The translations under genes were made by a program, and so were the position numbers. This document shows positions 1-8,192 of a stretch of 64,000 bases of DNA, one piece after another; within the stretch, counting starts at the first letter, position 1, and every line of letters starts with the position of its first letter. The DNA lies in contig CBDEVT010000001.1 in the NCBI GenBank assembly GCA_965243825.1, forward strand, positions 1 to 64,000, in the 5' to 3' direction. This stretch comes from JAJCYX01 sp965243825. GTDB lineage: Bacteria; Chloroflexota; Dehalococcoidia; Lucifugimonadales; Lucifugimonadaceae. The notes beneath the pieces are model-generated. The model did not search any database. It was not told where the DNA came from and saw only the letters and a list, made by a program, of their open reading frames with translations.

Positions 1-1
1 T

Positions 2-370
2 CTACATATACCTGACCGTAATTCGACCGGTAGCACCTTCCAATGTGATCGCAGTACCTTCCGGGATGATTCTTTTCGCATCAGGAACACCTGCAACGAA
101 CGGAATGCCCAGCGCTCTAGCCTGGTTGCCAAGGGCACACAGTGCTCCGCCACGTTCAGACACAATCCCGGTGACGGTAGGACACATAGCCAGCAGTCGC
201 GAGTCCGCTTCGCCGACAATGAGAACAACATTCGAGCTTATCTTCTTCAGGTCTGATACCGAAGCGACGACTTTCGCACGACCGGTCACGGTCCCACTGG
301 ATGCAGGTGTTCCAGTCAACGCTAACCACGTTCCGGTCTCCTTAGATTGAGTTGGGGTCAATGGTCGCAT
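2..370 (-). CDS. Stand-alone PEP-utiliser mobile (phosphohistidine swivel) domain protein, catalytic His lost
   Basis: The 122-residue product is essentially one swivelling domain of the kind found in PEP synthase, pyruvate phosphate dikinase and enzyme I. The segment 'RGGALCALGNQARALGIP' aligns with the family signature GGxxSHxxxxAReLGIP, but the Ser-His pair that carries the phosphoryl group reads Cys-Ala here. A TAG codon lies directly before the ATG in frame, so the protein starts here and is not the tail of a longer enzyme in this frame. Without the His it cannot be a normal phosphocarrier. It may be a binding or regulatory relic, or a gene in decay. It is divergent from the ABC importer genes. 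The family call is fairly sure; the role is unknown. Confidence 0.7.
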   Translation of the reverse strand: MRPLTPTQSKETGTWLALTGTPASSGTVTGRAKVVASVSDLKKISSNVVLIVGEADSRLLAMCPTVTGIVSERGGALCALGNQARALGIPFVAGVPDAKRIIPEGTAITLEGATGRITVRYM

Positions 371-751
371 CTAGTTTCGCTCAGCTGCTCATGATGTTTC
401 GGTATCTCAATTAGATCGAGAGTTCGTTCCTAACATCATCCCAATCACGGATTAACAGACTGCAAAACTGTTGAACCTGTGTCTAATGCATTCATCGCGC
501 CAAATTTTCTGTTGCCATACACCGATTAGTCGTTCTCTATTGACAACAGTTCAGTCAGCTGAAACACCCGATGAACGACTATTTGACTTATTGCACTTGT
601 TGTCACAGACCAGACATTTCCAGGCAACATCGCCTTAACGAAAAGATGTCCTCCTCTTAACCGTTGCCTAACCAGACGATCGCGGTCCGGGACTAGGTTC
701 TGTCTTCATTGCACGGTCGGTTTCAGACAGATCAAGTGAGGACAGAACCGG
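371..751. other. Divergent intergenic region
   Basis: This 381-base gap lies between two divergently transcribed genes and should hold both promoters. I see a TTGACA hexamer at 540-545 but no convincing -10 element 16-18 bases downstream. There is a short inverted repeat, TTCAG-N4-CTGAA, at 550-563. No open frame here looks coding. Confidence 0.4.
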
Positions 752-2647
752 GTGATTAACTACAGACGACTTTCATTTTTTGCGACGCTGATCGGCATCC
801 TTGCTGTGGCAGCGATTGCATGCGGAGGGGATGATGAACCCGCCGCTCCAGTCCGAGAGACTGTTCTTGTACCGCAGACAGTAGAGGTGCCAGCGACGGT
901 GCTGGTTGAGCGAACCGTTGAGGTACCTTCAACCGTGATCGTGGAGCGCACGGTGGTCGCTACCTCAACTGCAATCGCCGCACCGCCAACACCAACGGTT
1001 CAGATCGGCAACGTCTCTGACAACGCGCCAGATCCAAAGCAGGATTTCGGACATGTAGTTTTCGCTGTAGATGAGGTGAGGCCAGGTCTTGGTCGTGCAG
1101 CGGCTTCAGGTGGCGAAGGTGCACTGGTCCAATGGGGAGTTGGAGAAACCTTGTTCACTACGGCGTCGACAAACGACGGCCCGGTTTTCGGACAGCCATG
1201 GCTGATTGAAAGCTGGGAGATCAGCGACGATTTGACTGAGGTCAACATGACCACAGTGCAAGGTGCCCAGTTCCACGAAGGCTGGGGTGAGTTAACCGCT
1301 GAAGACATTGTCTTCACTATCAACGATGCAAACGCACGGACCAACCCCGAGTCAATACACGGACAGGCTGGTGATCTCGCCAACATCTGGGATGAATGGG
1401 AAGCAACAGGTCGTTACACGATCCGGGCTCCCATGCACAACTTTGATCCTCGCTGGCAGAACAACGCCTTAAGTGATGGATTTCAGCTGACTGGCATCTT
1501 CAGCAAAAAAGTGTTCGACGACCTCGGTCCAGAAGGTGCACGCGATACGATCGTGATGACCGGACCGTTCTCGGTAAACGACTGGAGTGATGGTGAACGG
1601 GCTGTCTTGGACGCAGTACCAGACCACTGGCGAGCTGCACCTATGATCGATCAGTTGACGTTCATTGAGGTTCCTGAGGCATCGGTCAGGCAAGCCATGC
1701 TACTAGTCGGTAGCGCCGACATCGGGCAGGTCAACCAGGCTGACATACCTGGAATGCTAGAAGACGGTTTCCTCACGACAGGAACACAGGGAGGTGCCGA
1801 GCTCAACATCGCATTCTCAGGAAACCTGTGGGAGACCAACCAGGCGACAAGCGGCGAGGTTCTTCCCAGAGGAGGGCTCGACACCTCGAAGCCGTGGATC
1901 AGCGACTGGATGGAGGTCGACCCTCAAGGATTCGAACGAGCAGCAAAAGTGCGCACTGCGCTTTCCATGGCGATCGACCGAGAAGGACTGGTCGAGGCAC
2001 TTACTGGCGGCTTGGGTTGGCCCCACTACATTCCGATGTTCAACCCGGCGATGCCTCAACACAAAGACGATTGGATCGTGCCGTTCGACGTTGACGGTGC
2101 AAAAGCTCTGCTCAACGAGGCAGGGTATCCGAACGGCTTTGAGATCGAAATCTTCGGACAGTGCTGTGACAACGACAGGCAGTTCGTTGCCGAGGCTGTT
2201 GGGGCGATGTGGCGCCAGAACCTTGGTCTGGATGTTGAAGTGCAGAGTTTCTCATACCGACCTGTCTGGAGAGCTGGTCTTGTGGAAAGAACCACTTCGG
2301 TACCACACGTCCATGCCTGCGATGACGGCCGTTTGCCGAGACCGTGGGACTGGCCAGTTGGCATCACCTTCAGTTCGCTATCGAGAGGCGGTTTCTCCTG
2401 CGCAGTCGAATCACCGTTCGTCGCGCAGACATGGCTCGACGTAGCCAGAGAGTCTGACCCGGAGAAGAGGCTGGAGATGAACATGGCGGTAGGCGATCAC
2501 TACCGCGAAACGATGATCGGCACTGGTGTGTTCACAGTTCCGGCGTTGATCGTCTACAACCCGAAGGCAATTGCCGAGTGGCAGCCACGACCGAGCCTCT
2601 TTGGCCCGATCACCGGTGTCGAAGCGATTGTCCCCGTCAACCGCTAA
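752..2647 (+). CDS. Peptide/nickel-type ABC transporter substrate-binding lipoprotein (SBP family 5)
   Basis: This is an extracytoplasmic solute receptor for a Dpp/Opp-type importer. The N-terminus is a lipoprotein signal with lipobox AIAC (Cys24). A Val/Thr/Pro-rich spacer with repeated 'TVEVP' and 'VERTV' units (about residues 35-75) probably lifts the receptor off the membrane. The remaining roughly 530 residues have the family 5 binding-protein layout, including the block around 'VRTALSMAIDREGLVEAL' near residue 400. The start is GTG at 752 with GAGGA about nine bases upstream. The two permease genes follow on the same strand. The ligand cannot be read from sequence; oligopeptides, sugars and metal chelates are all known in this family. 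Confidence 0.88.
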   Translation: MINYRRLSFFATLIGILAVAAIACGGDDEPAAPVRETVLVPQTVEVPATVLVERTVEVPSTVIVERTVVATSTAIAAPPTPTVQIGNVSDNAPDPKQDFGHVVFAVDEVRPGLGRAAASGGEGALVQWGVGETLFTTASTNDGPVFGQPWLIESWEISDDLTEVNMTTVQGAQFHEGWGELTAEDIVFTINDANARTNPESIHGQAGDLANIWDEWEATGRYTIRAPMHNFDPRWQNNALSDGFQLTGIFSKKVFDDLGPEGARDTIVMTGPFSVNDWSDGERAVLDAVPDHWRAAPMIDQLTFIEVPEASVRQAMLLVGSADIGQVNQADIPGMLEDGFLTTGTQGGAELNIAFSGNLWETNQATSGEVLPRGGLDTSKPWISDWMEVDPQGFERAAKVRTALSMAIDREGLVEALTGGLGWPHYIPMFNPAMPQHKDDWIVPFDVDGAKALLNEAGYPNGFEIEIFGQCCDNDRQFVAEAVGAMWRQNLGLDVEVQSFSYRPVWRAGLVERTTSVPHVHACDDGRLPRPWDWPVGITFSSLSRGGFSCAVESPFVAQTWLDVARESDPEKRLEMNMAVGDHYRETMIGTGVFTVPALIVYNPKAIAEWQPRPSLFGPITGVEAIVPVNR

Positions 2648-2742
2648 CTTCCAAACAATCAGCGAAGGTTGGGATCGGACGGCCCTCCCCGTTCGATCTC
2701 AACCTCATTCGCTCGCCGTCATGACGTGAGGTGCTCAAGCGG

Positions 2743-3681
2743 ATGCGGAGATATATCACTCTCAGAATCATGTCTTCCTTAGTCTCAGTACTCGGGGCAT
2801 CGTTCATCGTCTTCTCAATCTCGATCATTTCTGACGACCCTTTGCTCCTGTACGCAAAGCCAGGTGGTCACGGCACCACTCCGGAACAGATAGAAGCCTT
2901 AACTGAAAAGCTGGGACTGGATAAGCCGGTTGTATTTCAGTGGTTCATATGGGTCGGGAACGCCGTTCGCGGAGACCTTGGCAACAGCCTGCTCGACGAC
3001 AGGCCCGTTGCCGACAAGATTGGAGAAAGGGTTTCTGCGACTCTCAAGCTAGGAATCGCATCGTGGATTTTTGCCTCGATTCTCGGAGTGCCACTGGGCG
3101 TCATCGCTGCGGTAAAGCGCGGCTCACTCTGGGACTACGTTGCACGGGGGATAGCCCTCTTCGGCGACGCCATCCCAAACTTCTGGCTCGGAATCATGCT
3201 GATCACGATATTCGCTGTGCAGCTTCAGTGGCTGCCCGTCGCAACTTCTGGCCCGGGTTTTCTGTCAGTACCGCACCTGATACTCCCGATGGTCGTACTG
3301 GGATCGGCAACCGCCGCGGGATACGTGAGGATTACTCGTTCATCGATGCTTGAGGTCCTTGAATCCGAATTCGTCAGGCTCGCACGTGCGAAAGGCGTGT
3401 CACACGAACGAACGATCTGGAAACACGCTCTCCGAAATGCGCTTATTCCACCGCTGACGATCTCTTCAGTGTTGTTCGCTGGATTCATCACCGGTTCAGT
3501 ACTCACTGAGACGGTATTCGCGTGGCCTGGTCTGGGCAGACTCGCCATCGATGCGGTTAACAACAACGATTTCGCACTGGTAACCGGAATCACGATGTTC
3601 TTCGTGGTGATCTGGGTGATCACGAACTTCGCCACCGATCTTCTATACATCTGGGCCGATCCCAGGATCAGATTGGATTAA
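2743..3681 (+). CDS. ABC transporter permease, DppB/OppB type
   Basis: First inner-membrane permease of the peptide-type importer, with about six hydrophobic segments. The N-terminal helix is followed by a periplasmic region bearing 'LGLDKPVVFQW', typical of DppB. The coupling loop that contacts the ATPase is visible as 'EFVRLARAKGVSHERTIWKHALRNALIP' spread over positions about 3367-3450. I prefer the ATG at 2743 to the GTG at 2731, because GAGGTG at 2728-2733 is then a well-spaced ribosome binding site and the protein begins MRRYIT, as homologues do. The DppC partner follows two bases downstream. Confidence 0.88.
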   Translation: MRRYITLRIMSSLVSVLGASFIVFSISIISDDPLLLYAKPGGHGTTPEQIEALTEKLGLDKPVVFQWFIWVGNAVRGDLGNSLLDDRPVADKIGERVSATLKLGIASWIFASILGVPLGVIAAVKRGSLWDYVARGIALFGDAIPNFWLGIMLITIFAVQLQWLPVATSGPGFLSVPHLILPMVVLGSATAAGYVRITRSSMLEVLESEFVRLARAKGVSHERTIWKHALRNALIPPLTISSVLFAGFITGSVLTETVFAWPGLGRLAIDAVNNNDFALVTGITMFFVVIWVITNFATDLLYIWADPRIRLD

Positions 3682-3683
3682 GC

Positions 3684-4622
3684 ATGACAGCTAAAGCGCT
3701 TAAACACGTCACTATGGCTGCCAGCCGACCTGAGAGGAAGCGTTCACTTGCCGGTCGCGGTTGGTACCTGATCAGACGTTGGCCCATCGCACCAGTTAAG
3801 GTTCTGTTTCTCTTGCTCGTCTCAGGTCTGTTTGCACCGTGGCTCGCACCTCATGATCCGGAGTTCCAGACTCTCTCAGCTCGCCTTGCAGAGCCGACGA
3901 TCTGGGGTAGCGACTGGTACGAAGAGCATCCGCGGGTTGAAAACAGATACCTCTTCGGCGCTGATCACGTAGGTCGCGATGTGCTCTCTCGTGTCATTTA
4001 CGGCTCCAGGATCTCACTTCTGGTGATTGCCACCGCACTGCCGGTTGGGGTCATCATCGGCACCCTCCTTGGACTCATGGCCGGGTACTACGGAGGCAAG
4101 ACTGACGAAGTGATCATGCGGGTATGGGATATCTGGGCTGCCATTCCTTTCTTACTCGTCGCGCTGGTGATCGCAACTGTAGCGGGCAGTGGACTTTGGC
4201 TTGTAATGGGCATCCTTGCCCTCGCCTCATGGAGTGCATTCGTACGAAACGTCCGTGCAGAAACCCTGTCGTTGCGCGATCGTGAATTTGTGTTCCAGTC
4301 CCGGATAATGGGCGCCTCCTCAGTTCGAATCATGCTCAGGCACATCCTGCCTAACTTGATCAACACGGTTGTCGTTATCGCGACTTTGCGCGTCGGAGGG
4401 TTGATCCTCGCTGAAGCTTCACTCAGCTTCCTCGGCATAGGGATTCCGAAGAGCACTCCAACCTGGGGCAATATGATCTCTGACGGTCGCGGGTTCCTGG
4501 ACGACGGAATCTGGATCTCGTTGTTTCCAGGACTGGCATTGTTTCTGGTGGTGATGTCGTTCAACTTCACCGGAGACTGGCTCAGGGACCGCTGGGACCC
4601 GAAACTGCGACAGATCGACTAG
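3684..4622 (+). CDS. ABC transporter permease, DppC/OppC type
   Basis: Second permease of the importer. It has a cytoplasmic N-tail, a first helix near residue 35, the DppC-typical stretch 'LFGADHVGRDVLSRVIYGSRISL' (about residues 93-115), four to five further helices, and an EAA coupling loop around 'RIMGASSVRIMLRHILPNL'. It starts two bases after the DppB stop, so the pair is translationally linked. No DppD/DppF ATPase genes follow; the next gene is convergent, six bases away. The ATPase must therefore be encoded elsewhere or shared with another importer. Confidence 0.88.
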   Translation: MTAKALKHVTMAASRPERKRSLAGRGWYLIRRWPIAPVKVLFLLLVSGLFAPWLAPHDPEFQTLSARLAEPTIWGSDWYEEHPRVENRYLFGADHVGRDVLSRVIYGSRISLLVIATALPVGVIIGTLLGLMAGYYGGKTDEVIMRVWDIWAAIPFLLVALVIATVAGSGLWLVMGILALASWSAFVRNVRAETLSLRDREFVFQSRIMGASSVRIMLRHILPNLINTVVVIATLRVGGLILAEASLSFLGIGIPKSTPTWGNMISDGRGFLDDGIWISLFPGLALFLVVMSFNFTGDWLRDRWDPKLRQID

Positions 4623-4628
4623 GACATA

Positions 4629-5393
4629 TCAAGCATTCCATTCAGCAATAAGGTCCCTTGCCCTGTCCGGCCAATCGACCGTTGTCCCTGTCGCGCCAGA
4701 TTCGAGGATCTGCTTGAGGGCAGTCTGGTTTTCGACCCCGCCGATGCCCCATCCTCTCACTGAGTATCCGCGCTCGTGTGCTCTGGAAACTTCATCGGAC
4801 GAAACCGATTCGGAGTTCGGGTAAAGGCCTGTGCAGCCGATCGATTCGGCAAGATCCAGTACGGCGTCATCAATGGTTCTCACCAGCCACCCGTGATTCC
4901 GTTCGCCGAGTAGCCTGACTGAACGTCTGAGCTGCTGAGCGAAGAAAGACGTGATCGTAAGACCCGGAGATTCGTACGCCTCAGCATCAAGTGCATCTAC
5001 ACAACCGTAAGGTCTCAAATCCCGACTCGTCAGTTCAGCCACCCTCGGATCAAGAGACTTCAACTCCAGGTGGATGTGAGCCTGTCCCTGATACCGATCA
5101 AGAACGTCAGCCAGTGTTGGAATGGTGATTGCGCCACCATCGGAGTATTCCGGCATGTGATGGTTGGCAGCCATCTGTGTCAGGACGGCCACATCGTAGT
5201 CATGCACCCCACCCGGCTCGCCCGTTGTGCGTGTGATGCTGCCATCGTGAAACACGACCGGAACACCGTCCTTCGAAATCTGAACATCCAGTTCAAAATT
5301 GGTGAACCCATCTTCAACAGCAGCGTCGAATGCGGCGAAGGTGTTCTCCGGAGCTTTCACCGAATGGCCGCGATGGGCAATCAAAGTGAACAT
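4629..5393 (-). CDS. Glycerophosphodiester phosphodiesterase family protein
   Basis: Hydrolyses glycerophosphodiesters to glycerol-3-phosphate and an alcohol (family knowledge). The N-terminus carries the family signature: 'IAHRGHSVKAPENT', then 'FELDVQISKDGVPVVFHD', giving the expected His-Arg, Glu-x-Asp and His residues of the TIM-barrel active site. The product is 254 residues, normal for the family. I choose ATG at 5393 over an ATG ten codons upstream, because the catalytic HRG then lies at the usual distance from the N-terminus. No signal peptide is visible, so the enzyme is probably cytoplasmic. It converges on the permease gene with a six-base gap. Confidence 0.88.
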   Translation of the reverse strand: MFTLIAHRGHSVKAPENTFAAFDAAVEDGFTNFELDVQISKDGVPVVFHDGSITRTTGEPGGVHDYDVAVLTQMAANHHMPEYSDGGAITIPTLADVLDRYQGQAHIHLELKSLDPRVAELTSRDLRPYGCVDALDAEAYESPGLTITSFFAQQLRRSVRLLGERNHGWLVRTIDDAVLDLAESIGCTGLYPNSESVSSDEVSRAHERGYSVRGWGIGGVENQTALKQILESGATGTTVDWPDRARDLIAEWNA

Positions 5394-5718
5394 GAGTATC
5401 TCTTGATCTAGTTGGACTCCCAAATTGAGACGTTACTCAGAAGGTACACGCCGCCCGCGAAGCGACAGTTAAAAATAGGTGAGCACCGACGGCATTAGTC
5501 CCAACTGCAGATCCGCTTGAACCGTGGCCGAGAAGATCCCAAAACGGCTTCCGCGGACGAACCGGATTGCCTATCGAGCCGGAGCGCTGATAAAGAACGC
5601 ATCTAAGTCTGTTCGACGCAACCGACACAAAAGCCTGACGTTTGCTCCCCAAACGATTGCGGCTGGTAGCCGGCCACTTAATCCGATATGAGCGAGCTGT
5701 ACCGGGAACTTCTGTTGG
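5394..5718. other. Intergenic gap after the nitrate-reductase-like operon
   Basis: 325 bases between two minus-strand genes. It should hold the promoter of the phosphodiesterase gene and the 3' end of the long operon transcript. A small stem (CGGCT-GGT-AGCCG, 5660-5672) is present but lacks a T tract on the minus strand. I see no coding frame worth calling. Confidence 0.35.
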
Positions 5719-6690
5719 TCAGTCGTTCAGTGATTGGGCGTAGGCGAGGAGATCAGTCAGGTCCTGTTCGGTCCATCCTCTTGTTGAGACAGCCGGCATC
5801 GTTATCTCACCGGGTTGGCCGTATAGCGCCTTGTGGAGGAACCTCCACGGATTATCTGTTGCTAAATCGCCTATGTAGACTGGTACCGACTCATCGGCGA
5901 AGTTAATGCCCTTCCCATCATCGCCGTGACAACTTGCGCACGTCCTCGAATACCTGGTCTGCCCATTGGAGATCACAGGTATGTTGCGCGGCGTCCCGGT
6001 CTCGTAGTCGATCAGGTCTGAGTAGTTGACAAGACCCGCTCTCAGGAAGACCGCCAACGCATTCAGGTTTTTGCGAGATATATCGAACCTGAAATCGTGA
6101 TTCGCGTTGAACGCTCCCTTTAAAGCAGCTACCAAATCCTCGTTAGAGAGTGAGCGTCCGGCACGTGTCACACCGGTAAATCCCGTGAAATGCGGGCCCG
6201 ATGCATAAACGCCGGTTGCCCCTTTGTAATCCCAACCATGGCACTCAGTGCATCTAAAAGTACCAGGGCCTGAGATCGCATTCGTCGATTGCGTGGCCCA
6301 TAGAGGATGATCACCAGGCAGTGCCTCGATACCTGATTCGATCATCCAGTTGTCGTACAGGCGGCCTCCCAATGCGACAACCGCAGGATCAAAGGATTCA
6401 CCGGAGATGGACGCGACGGCCTGGTCAACAACAACAGCAAGTTGTTCGTCTGAAACACCTGGTCCAGCGGGACCCTGCGGGCCGGGCACACCCTGTGCAC
6501 CTGTGGTACCGGTCTGACCGGTTGGGCCAATCACCCCGGGAGGACCAGGAGGGCCCACCGGACCGTGCTCACCGTCTTCACCCTCAGGACCCTGACAAGC
6601 CAGTGCCGTCAGCAGAACAAACCCTGCGAAGAAAAAAAGCAGTTTCTGTGAGCCCGCAAAGAGATCTGACTGTCGCGCCATTTCCATCAT
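5719..6690 (-). CDS. Lipoprotein cytochrome c with a collagen-like stalk
   Basis: A 323-residue lipoprotein with three parts. The signal peptide ends in 'TALAC'. Fifteen uninterrupted Gly-X-Y triplets begin just after that Cys (for example 'GPVGPPGPPGVIGPTG'). A C-terminal cytochrome region holds two CxxCH haem sites, 'CTECH' and 'CASCH', with 'MPAV' near the C-terminus as a possible axial Met. ATG at 6690 is chosen because GGAG lies seven bases upstream and the preceding gene stops at 6695. It is the last gene of the seven-gene minus-strand operon that begins with napA. Collagen-like triplets usually trimerise, so a three-stranded stalk holding cytochromes away from the membrane is a reasonable inference. 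The electron partner is unknown. Confidence 0.85.
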   Translation of the reverse strand: MMEMARQSDLFAGSQKLLFFFAGFVLLTALACQGPEGEDGEHGPVGPPGPPGVIGPTGQTGTTGAQGVPGPQGPAGPGVSDEQLAVVVDQAVASISGESFDPAVVALGGRLYDNWMIESGIEALPGDHPLWATQSTNAISGPGTFRCTECHGWDYKGATGVYASGPHFTGFTGVTRAGRSLSNEDLVAALKGAFNANHDFRFDISRKNLNALAVFLRAGLVNYSDLIDYETGTPRNIPVISNGQTRYSRTCASCHGDDGKGINFADESVPVYIGDLATDNPWRFLHKALYGQPGEITMPAVSTRGWTEQDLTDLLAYAQSLND

Positions 6691-6694
6691 CGAA

Positions 6695-7597
6695 TCACTC
6701 CATGTTGAGCAGGAAGAAAACGATCTCTTCCAACTCTTCCTCTGAAAGAGAAAGTACGTCATAAGCGCCCATCGCCTCGCTGTACGTCGAATTGGCTGGC
6801 CGCTGTGGGTTTCTGACGAAGTCTCGGATCTGCTCAGCTGTGAGGTCTTCAATGGCTGGTCCCCCGCTAGTACCGCGGGCCAGTTCTCCATGACAGATAT
6901 CGCACCCAACGTCCAAATACAGCCGTTGTGCCGCTTCTAGGCGAGCGGTGTCGACTGCTTCGCGAGTAGGTGTTGGCGTAGCTGGAACGCTCGTAGGCGT
7001 GGGTGAGGCTCCGGGTTCGACGGTATCTGCGGGAGTTGGCTCCGGAGCAGAAGTAGAAGTCGGAATCGGGAACGGAGTGGCCGTCGCCCTCGCAAGTGGT
7101 GGAGGAGTCGGGGTTGCTTCCGGGCGTTCTGTTAGATACGCAATAATCAGGTCGAGATCATCACCAATCAGGTGCGATTCCTCGTACCCGGGCATAGTTT
7201 TTGGGCCCTGACGAACGAGGGTGTCGATTCGTCTCGCTGAGCTTCCTGTAATCGAAGGGCCGACCGTGGTTCCGGCGCCATCGACACCATGACAGCCGGC
7301 ACAGCCGTAGCCAACGTAAGCTGCATAACCGGGGTACTCTGAGTCCTTTGCGGCGTCAGAAGGAACCCAGCCTTCGGGAGCGCCTGATACGTCTCCAACA
7401 TAGGTCACCGAGGTCCGGGTGTAGTCATTCAACTCTTCCGAAGTATTGAGATGAGTTTCCCGTCCGTAGTTGTCTGTAGCCCAGGGACGAATCGTCGTTT
7501 GCAATACGATCACTGACACAGTGACGATCAGAACCACTACTCCGATAGCGGGGCCAATGATGCCAGCGTTGCGGTTACGACCGAGGAAGTCAAACAT
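6695..7597 (-). CDS. Membrane-anchored dihaem cytochrome c
   Basis: A 300-residue protein with an N-terminal membrane anchor (about residues 12-33). It has a first cytochrome domain with 'CAGCH' and a likely Met ligand in 'KTMPGY', a Pro/Thr-rich flexible linker (about residues 160-215), and a second cytochrome domain with 'CDICH'. The two-domain tethered layout suggests a mobile electron shuttle on the outer face of the membrane. The start overlaps the end of the Ig-like gene by eight bases, so the genes are co-transcribed. In context it probably moves electrons between the NrfD/Fe-S module and NapB/NapA, or to another acceptor; this is inferred. Confidence 0.85.
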   Translation of the reverse strand: MFDFLGRNRNAGIIGPAIGVVVLIVTVSVIVLQTTIRPWATDNYGRETHLNTSEELNDYTRTSVTYVGDVSGAPEGWVPSDAAKDSEYPGYAAYVGYGCAGCHGVDGAGTTVGPSITGSSARRIDTLVRQGPKTMPGYEESHLIGDDLDLIIAYLTERPEATPTPPPLARATATPFPIPTSTSAPEPTPADTVEPGASPTPTSVPATPTPTREAVDTARLEAAQRLYLDVGCDICHGELARGTSGGPAIEDLTAEQIRDFVRNPQRPANSTYSEAMGAYDVLSLSEEELEEIVFFLLNME

Positions 7598-8192
7598 TTG
7601 ACCCCTCGCGTTCGGCTCTTGTCTTGATATTGGCCCAGCCGATCACTCCCAACGACACGATAAATACGATCCATACGATCGTGATGACAGCAGTGGTCAT
7701 CCAGACATTTGCACCGGGTATTCGGTACGGCCTGAACTCACGGTAAAGCTGACCATCTCCGACGACCTCAAGTGAACCGACAGAGTTGACCGCAGCAAAA
7801 ACATCATTGCCTTCGAACCTGGCTGTGATGTTGTTGGCACCTTCAATCCGAGGCTCATACTCAATAAGCGCAAGGCCTTGTTCGTCAGTTATCGCACTAC
7901 CAATTTCAATCGTGTCCGAGACGTTCAAAAACTCTACGTCGAGAGTGAAGGTGATCTCGGCGTCGTAGATCGGATTCCCTAATGGATCCTGTAGATAGGC
8001 TGCCAGTGCCACGGTCTCCCCTGCCCTGGCCTCTTCCTGGAATCCGACGGTGATTATCGGAACCGGTTGCTGTGCCGAGATGCTCTTCACGCTGGAGCCC
8101 AACGCCGACAAAACGGCAACGAGCAGCAAGACTCCAATGCCCATAGCGCCGTAGTTCAACCTTTTCTGTAAAACGACTGGAAGCCGAGTCAT
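7590..8192 (-). CDS. Membrane protein with an extracytoplasmic Ig-like domain
   Basis: A 200-residue protein with an N-terminal hydrophobic segment (about residues 15-38), a beta-rich Ig-like domain resembling invasin/Big_1-type folds (core around 'GETVALAAYLQDPLGNPIYD' and 'TDEQGLALIEYEP'), and a second hydrophobic segment near the C-terminus (about residues 163-187). It contains no haem or metal motif. It overlaps NrfD by four bases (ATGA) and the cytochrome by eight, so it belongs to the respiratory complex operon. A structural or assembly subunit is the simplest guess. I do not know a named family for it. Confidence 0.7.
   Translation of the reverse strand: MTRLPVVLQKRLNYGAMGIGVLLLVAVLSALGSSVKSISAQQPVPIITVGFQEEARAGETVALAAYLQDPLGNPIYDAEITFTLDVEFLNVSDTIEIGSAITDEQGLALIEYEPRIEGANNITARFEGNDVFAAVNSVGSLEVVGDGQLYREFRPYRIPGANVWMTTAVITIVWIVFIVSLGVIGWANIKTRAEREGSNV

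Noticed and set aside
5660..5672. Small stem-loop downstream of the nap operon
   Set aside because: Five base pairs and no T tract on the minus strand; not enough for a terminator call.
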